Source: Astropecten irregularis
Lineage: Eukaryota; Echinodermata; Asteroidea; Paxillosida; Astropectinidae
Reading direction: 5' to 3'
Length of the DNA: 64,000 nucleotides
Assembly: GCA_963971285.1 (NCBI GenBank)
Contig: OZ020259.1
Coordinates: 1,240,001-1,304,000, forward strand
Positions 13,901 through 22,900 of this stretch are shown here, one piece after another. A program made the translations under genes and the position numbers. Under the pieces are notes generated by a model. It searched no databases and was not told where the DNA came from. It saw nothing but the letters and a program-made list of their open reading frames with translations. Numbering within the stretch: position 1 is the stretch's first letter; every line of letters begins with the position of its first letter.

Positions 13901-16900
13901 ATTACGTTACTTCTGTTGTTCTCACGAGGAATAGCGAGCTCTAACTATTTGGTGGTGTTCATATTCTTTGTCACAAATGCCAATAGCTGGGTGAATATTC
14001 TCATCTATTACTGGAGGAACAAGGAACTTCGGCAAACATTTCATAGGTTGATGCCTTCCTGCCTGTCTTAAACATAACCTGATGAACTGAAGTGCCATCC
14101 TCATGAAGCAAGACTAGCTGAGCATTTTGACAAGGCAGCAACGTGATTCTTCCTCGAGGGAAACATCAGCTAACACTTCTGAACTGGTCGCTGACATCCA
14201 TCAACTGAGATATCTCACAGGAGCAAAAATAGGTAGCTACAGTACCAACCAGTGTTTGTTTTTCTTATCCTAAGACAGACACAGCCATGTTGCCCGATGC
14301 TGTTGTCCATACAGTGGGAAAGGAGAGCTAAGGATACTTCCCAAAATATGCTCCACTTTTCAAACGGTCTAAGTCAAGCCCCATCCCTCCCCCAAGCTCT
14401 GATCTTACCTAACCAGAGGACTGTTTTCCCATTGGCAGCATCCAACTGGCCTATCTGCTTCCTGATTCAAAATCTGACAGTTTATCAATCTATGTTTAGA
14501 AAGTTTCTGTGTATATTGTAAGGATTATTCCTACCAAACTTCTGAAACAATGAACAAATTGTACCTGTCACTAAGTTCAATCTTTACCTTAATTAATTAG
14601 ACAACATTGTATACTACCCTGAAAACTTGGAGAAGAAACACTAATAAATCCCATCCATTAACAAATTAACTGACATCGATAAATCTGAGTGAATTCAAAG
14701 ACACGATGATACTAAGTGGTTGAACGCCTCAAAACAAACACTCTAAGTGCTTCCTGCCCTCCGGTCCTAATGCGACATTTAACTACCAGCCAATCAGAGT
14801 GCAATATAAGACAGACAGGTCCTTATATGCAGCGATCCTAGCTGAAGAGATTAGTTTCTGCTTAGAGACTGGACAGAATCAGTTAATACCATTTCAGGCC
14901 GTCTGTTAGGGAAGTTGCACGTCAAACTGTAGACTAGCGAGCTGGCTCCACCAATCAATTTAGTTAAGCCCCATCCCTCCCCCAAGCTCTGATCTTACCC
15001 AACCTGAGGACTGTTTTCCCATTGGCAGAATCCAACTGGCCTACATGTATTTGCTTTCTACCGGTAATTCAAATTCTGGCAGTTTATCTATCTCAGGGGA
15101 AGCAGTTTTTGAGAGACCCTCAGTGAAAACTGTGTTGAATCTTCTGCCAAACTTTTAGAACAAGGAACAAATTTATGCACAACTGTCCATTCAATCATTT
15201 AACAATATGTTGACGACCCTGACAACTTTTGCCACAGAGAACAAACATTAATTAATCCCATCCATTAACAAATTAACTGACATCGATAAATCTGAGTGAC
15301 ATCCAAGACATGATGATACTAAGTGGTTGAAAGCTTCAAAACAAACACTCTAAGTGCTTCCTGCCTTCCGGTCCTAATGCGACATTTAACTGCCGGCCAA
15401 TCAGAGTGCAATATTAGACAGACAGGTCCTTATATGCTGTGATCCTAGCTGAAGAGATTAGTTTCTGCTTCATAGAGACTGGACAGAATCAGTTATTACC
15501 ATTTCATCTGCATCAACAGGGAACTTTCTGACGAACAGACACCACATCAACCACGATGAATTCAACAGATAATGGAACAAGTGATCAGATGCTGATTCTT
15601 GCAGACTATAGTCAAATTTACAATCTCACTACGGCACTGTACATCCTCAACATCGTTTCCATCATCCTGCTCAATATTCTTGGACTGGTTGTTCTGCACC
15701 GTGCCAAAGGCATCCAAGACACGACCAGAATGTTCATGGCTTCACTCACGGCTGCTGATCTCTGCAATGGAATTTTCTGCCTGATTCCAAATTTGATCGT
15801 GATTCTATCTGGGGGCACATGGCCGCTGGGAGAATTTTTGTGCATTATGTACGGAATATTCTGCTACACATTTGGAGCAATGACGGCACTGTCTCTGGTA
15901 CTGATAACGATTGATCGCTACATTGCTATCGTCCACTCACTGCGCTACCCAAGTCTGATTACATCACGAAGGGCAAAGGTCATCATTGCTCTCTCATGGA
16001 TACTGACTTTCATTGTGTATGTCATTGTCTCTGGCATATTTTTCAAGTTCAGGGTTATTAAAACAGCACCTGGCTGTTTCTCTGACAAACCAGTCGTATT
16101 GCTGACATTATCTGCATATACTGTGCTAATGACCCTTATTATTGTCCTTGCACTTTACGTGCACATTCTCAAAGTATCTCAGCATCAGGCGCGACGTATC
16201 GCTGCTCAGAATCAAATTGGCAACCCAGCGGGGAGACCAAATGCTCCACGACGAATCAGCACAAAGTCAGCTACGACCGTCTTCATCATATCAGGAGCCT
16301 TGTGCCTCTCCTGGATACCCTATGTTACCTTACTTCTGTTGATCTCGCAAAACGTCCCGATTTCTACCTATGCGATATTGTTCATATACTCTTTGGCACA
16401 TGCCAATAGCTGGGTGAATGTTCTCATCTATTACTGGAGGAACAGGGAACTTCGGCAAACACTTCACAGCTTGATGCCTTCCTGCCAGTCTTAACGAATC
16501 CTGACCAACTGCACAACCATTCTCATGAAGAAAGACTATATCTGGAGCATTTTGACAAGGAAGCATTCGTCCTCAAGGGAAACTTCAGCTCACACTACTC
16601 AACTCGTCGCTGACATCCATGAACTGACGTGTCTCACAGGAGCAAATATCTACCAACCAGTGTTTGCTTTTATAAACCTCAAGACAGGCGCTGCCATGTT
16701 GCCCGATGTTGCCTAACGTTGTCATCATTCCATAATGGTGGGACAGGAGAGCTAAGGACACTACCCAGAATATTCTGCAACCGTCTGTTGACCAAAATTG
16801 TTAGGGCTGCTGCATGTCACAATGGAGACAAGAGAGATTGCTGCACCTATCAATTGGTCCAAGTTAAGCCTCATCCCTCCCCCAAACTCTGATCTTACCT

Positions 16901-19900
16901 AACCAGAGGACTGTCTTCCCATTGGCAGCATCCAACTGGCCAATTCCCTTCCTGATTCAAAATCTGACAGTTTATCAATCAATTTTGAGAGAATTTCTCT
17001 GTATATTGTAAGGAATATTCCTGCCAAACTTTTAGAACAACGAACGAAATATACGTATCTGCTACTAACAATGATTGTTACCTTAATTGCTACCGTACGC
17101 GTACCATCCATTGATTCTTAAAACAACATGTTGACAACTCTGAACACCTCTTACCTTGGAGGACAAACATTAATTAATCCCATCCATTAACAAATTAACT
17201 GACATCGATAAATCTGAGTGTCATCCAAGACATGATGATACTAAGTGGTTGAAAGCATCTGTGCAAACAAGTCAAAACAAACACTCTAAGTGCTTCCTGC
17301 CTTCCGGTCCTAATGCGACATTTAACTGCCAGCCAATCAGAGTGCAATATAAGACAGACAGGTCCTTATATGCAGTGATCCTAGCTGAAGCGATTAGTTT
17401 CTACTCAGAGTGGACAGAATCAGTTAATACCATTTTAGGAGAAGTCATCTGCATCAACAGGGGACTTAATCTATCATTCTGACAAGCAGACAGGATGTTC
17501 AATTCAACGGATAATGGATCATCTTTATTGGATCAAACGGAGGACTCGGAACAGGATAGGAGCCTTTCTGACTTTGCTTCAGTGCTGTACGTCCTCAACA
17601 TCATTCCCATCATCGTGCTCAATCTTCTTGGACTGGTTGTTCTGCGCCGTGCCAACAGCATCCAAGACACGACCAGAATGTTCATGGCTTCGCTCACGGC
17701 TGCTGATCTCTGCAATGGAATTTTCTGCATGATTCCAAATTTGACGGTGAATCTATCTGGGGGCACATGGCCGCTGGGAGAATTCCTGTGCATCACGCAA
17801 GGAATATCCTGTCAAACAATTGGTACAATGATGCCAATTTCTCTGCTACTGATAACGATTGATCGCTACATTGCTATCGTCCACTCACTGCGCTACCCAA
17901 GTCTGATTACATCACGAAGGGCAAAGGTCATCATTGCTCTCTCATGGACGGTGACTTTCATATTTTCTCTTGGTGTCTCCGGCATATTTTCCAGGTTCAC
18001 AATAGATGGAGCGACATTTTTATGTTTGAGCACAAACCCAAGCTTAGTTATAACTTTTACAGCATGTACATTGATACTGTCACTCATTGTTATCCTGGGA
18101 CTCTACGTGCACATTCTCAAAGTATCTCAGCATCAGGCGCGACGTATCGCTGCTCAGAATCAAATTGGCAACCCAGCGAGGGGACCAAATGCTCCACGGC
18201 GCATCAGCACAAAGTCAGCTACGACCGTCTTCATCATATCAGGAGCTCTGTGCCTCTCCTGGATACCCTATGTTACCTTACTTATGTTGATCTTGCAAAA
18301 CGTCCCAGTCTCTACCTATCTGACAGTGTTCATATTCTTTCTCACACATGCCAATAGCTGGGTGAATGTTCTCATCTATTACTGGAGGAACAAGGAACTT
18401 CGTCAAACACTTCACAGCTTGATGCCTTCCTGCCAGTCTTAACAAATCCTGACCAACTGCACAACCATCCCCGGGAAGCAAGACTAGCTGAGCAATTTGA
18501 CTAGGAAGCAACGCAATTCTTCCTCAAGGGAAACTTCAGCTAACACTTCTGGGGTCGATTTCACCAAACTCTTAGTGACTTGAGTCAATCGTGGGACTTT
18601 TGATGCATTGAAGCCCTATGTTGGATAGGACCCCTACGATGGGTTATCCTACGTAACTCGAGTTACGATCGATCGCAGGGCTTCATGAAATCGACCCCTG
18701 AACTTGTAGCTGACATTCATCAACTGACATGTCTCACAGAAGCAAATATTTACCAAACAGTGCTTGCTTTATAAACCTCAAGGCAGGCACTGCCATGTTG
18801 CCTGATGATGCCCGATGCCGTCATCATCCATATGGTGGGACATGACAGCTAAGAACACTGCCCAGAATACGCTGAAAACCATCTGTTGACCGTTAGGGAT
18901 GCTGCACTACACACTGTACACTACTCGCAAGCTTGCTACCAACCAGTAAAAAGTTTAAGCCCCATCCCTCCCCCAAGCTCTGATCTTACCTAACTTGAGG
19001 ACTGTCTTCCAATTGGCAGCATCCAACTGGTCTATCTGCTTCCTAATTCAAAATCTGACAGTTTATCTATCTCAGGGGAAGCATTGTTTACTCTCTCGAA
19101 TCTTCCGCCAAACCTTTAGAATAAGTAACAAATTTATTGCAACTGTCCATTCAGTCATTAAAAAAGTGGACGACCCTGAAAACTTTTGCCACAGAGAACA
19201 AACATTAATTAATCCCATCCATTAACAAATTAACTGACATCGATTAATCTGAGTGTCATCCAAGACATGATGATATTAAGTGGTTGAAAGCCTCTGAGCA
19301 AACAAGTCAAAACAAACACTCTAAGTGCTTCCTGCCTTCCGGTCCTAATGCGACATTTAACTGCCAGCCAATCAGAGTGCAATATAAGACAGACAATTCC
19401 TTATATGCAGCGCTCACAGATTACTTTCGGCTCAGAGTGGAAAGAACCATTTTGAGAGAAGACATCTGCATCAACCCGGCAATCTGATTTGTCATTCTGA
19501 CAAGCAGACAGGATGATGAATTCAACAGATAATGGATCATCTTTATCGGTTAAGATGGACGACTCGGAGCAGGATAGGAGCCTTTCTGACGTCACTTTGG
19601 TTCTGTACATCCTCAACATCGTTCCCATCATCGTGCTCAATCTTCTTGGACTGGTTGTTCTGCGCCGTGCCAACGGCATCCAAGACACGACCAGAATGTT
19701 CATGGCTTCACTCACGGCTGCTGATCTCTGCAATGGAATATTCTGCCTGATTCCAAATTTCATTGAGGGTCTATCTGGTGGCAAATGGCTGCTGGGAGAA
19801 TTCCTGTGCATCACGCACGGAATATTCTGTCAGACTATTGGTACAATGATGCCAATCTCTCTGCTACTGATAACGATTGATCGCTACATTGCTATCGTCC

Positions 19901-22900
19901 ACTCACTGCGCTACCCAAGTCTCATTACATCACGAAGGGCAAAGGTCATCATTGCTCTCTCATGGACGGTGACTTTCATATTTTATGTCATTGGCTCCGG
20001 CATATTTTCCAGATTCACAATTGATGAAGTGACATTTTTATGTTTGAGCACAAACCCAAGCTTAGTTATAACTTTTTCGGCATGTACATTAATGCTGTCA
20101 CTCATTGTTATCCTGGGACTTTACGTGCACATTCTCAAAGTATCTCAGCATCAGGCACGACGTATAGCTGCTCAGAATCAAATTGGCAACCCAGCAGGAG
20201 GACCAAATGCTCCACGACGACGCATCAGCACAAAGTCAGTTAAGACCGTCTTCATTATAACAGGAACACTGTGCCTCTCCTGGATGCCCTTTATAACGTT
20301 TTTATTCATTTTGATCCCGCAAAACATCCTGGTTTATAACTATTTGATAGTATTGGCATACTCTTTAGTACAAGCCAATAGCTGGGTGAATATTCTCATC
20401 TATTACTGGAGGAACAAGGAACTTCGGCAAACATTTCATAGGTTGATGCCTTCCTGCCAGTCTTAAAGGCATTGCATACGTTTGGTAATGACTGAAAATT
20501 TATGGCAATAAAAACTTACTTGGTGAGAAGTACAGCTGCCTTGGATAGTATAATGCATATTGAGAAACGTTCAATTCGAAGTACCGCGGTTATGGAAAAA
20601 TATGTCACTTTTTATCTCCAAAAATTATGAATCTGAGAAGCGTTATGGCCGTAACGCTTCTCAGCTATTGACTAACTGTTCTCTGGCGTGAAATAACCGC
20701 TCTAGTTTGTCGCCAAAATCTCAAAAACGCTACCACCTTTTGAATTGAAACTTTCACAAGTTAGTTTTATGGTATATATATACAATTATATTGGTTTGAA
20801 ACAAACAGTAGGCTCAAATTACCAAACGTATGCAATCCCTTTAATAAGTCCTGACTGACTGAACTACCATCCTCATGAAGCAAGACTAGCTGAGCATCTT
20901 GTCAAGGAATCTGTCTGATTCTTCCTCAAGGGGAAACTCCAGCTTTACAATTACGGTTTTCCTAAGTACATGAATGTCCCAGGTCTAGAGAACAATGTTC
21001 GGGGGCCGATTTCATAAAACTTACGACGCGTCGCAGAGTTAAGACGCATTCTCTCTCTATTGACTCACCGCTTAGATGCGACGCGTCGCAGCTACAACCG
21101 GTCGCAAATCGAGTTGCGACGCGTCGCTGACCTTTATGAAATCAGCCTCAGGTCTAGTAAAATGCTTCAGTTACTAGACATGCTTTTTTTCACGAAATTT
21201 GAGCCCTGACAGAAGCACACCCAACACATGTTTGCATGCTTGCAATGTTTGTCTGAGATCCGGTGTGACGTCACAGCATTTAGCCTGCTATTTTTAGCAG
21301 AAGTGCGGAGCGCTATTTGGGAGTACAACACATATCCAATATGGTTCTTTAAATCACTATAACAGGCAATATCTGTGCATCCCGCCATGTTCGTTATAGC
21401 AGTGTTCCACTGTACATGGTGTACTTGGTGCCTCCAAGTTGCCTGTAGAAATTGCCTCGCGTGAAATAGCCATTATTATTCATATTGACTGGTCAACGTT
21501 ATGCCCATCCCTCTAACCAAATTCTGCTGTTACTTTACCTGGGGAACGCAGTCAAGCTCAGGGCTGTCTCCCCATTGGCAGTGTCCAACAGCTCAATCAC
21601 CTGTTGCCTCCTGGAAAATGAACAGCCAAATAATCCTCAGTAATACCAAAATCTGCTCTTGCTTCTATTTTTTCCCTATTCAGGGTAAGAAACATGTATG
21701 TAGAAATTGTTTTTAATTGATGATGAACGTTGTGATTTTACATTTAATCTTTTAGTAAGAATCTTAACATAAAAGTCAGTTTTAATGTCGCATATCAAAA
21801 TAATCTATATGTAATACAATAATATATATCGTTGTATTTTACTGTATTCATGGTCAGAAACGTAGAATTTGTTTTAATTCATGATTAACGTTGTCCTTTT
21901 ACATGTAACATTTTAGTAAGGACGGTACAAAAAGTCACTTTTCATTTATGTCAAATAATATTTTATGTGTCTTACTGCATTTAGAAAAAAAAGAAAAAAA
22001 AGATTATTAGATGTATTTAGCACAGTACAGATAATGACTAAAATAATATAGATTCGTTTTCGGTGAAGCTAACTGTTTATTAAGTTGATAATTGATTTTA
22101 TATAACACCTTAGTAGATCCTTGTCATTTGATTGGAGGATTGTATGTCACGTGATATTTGATAAATAGACCAATTCATGGCTTACGTCACAACCGTTGAA
22201 ATTTGTACCATCCACCGTGCATTTTTGGTGCCATCCGATTTGTACCATTGCACGCCAGGGACTCTAATACGTGATTGGTCAAGCGGCATTCCATTTATTT
22301 GTCACTGTGTGCGCGCGTACGCGTTGGTGTGCAACGCGCGTTACTGTAATAAGAGCAATATAGTTTGCCAAGATTTTAAGCTTTTTTTGTCTCGCTAACT
22401 CTTAAAATGTTATCCTCCAATCAAAATCAAATGACAAAGATCTACTTAGATGTTATATAAAACAAATAATGAATGTTTCACATTCGTAGAATGGAAAAAA
22501 TAATTTCATTCGGTGACAGATGGACTGTTCCATTCCACTCGGCTTCGCCTCGTGAAATGGAACAGTCCATCTGTCACCTCATGAAATTATTTTTACCATT
22601 CCACTCATAAACATTCATTATTTGTATACTATTCATCCTGTGAAATGTTTCTGAAATCTGAATTCCTGTCAGGAGGTCGCCGGTTCAAATCCCGCTCCAG
22701 TCAATTTTTCTCTGTTCACTTTTCAATGTTTAATATCTACCGGTAATTTGATTTCCCCCATGTGCTGTTTCTCAGGTTGCAGCAATGCTGCGAGTATCAT
22801 TGAAACGATCCTTGGGGTATGGCAGTATGTGCATGGTTTCATGGCTTCTGACTGCCAAACAAACAAAGATAATAGCGCTCCGCACTTATGACATCACAAA

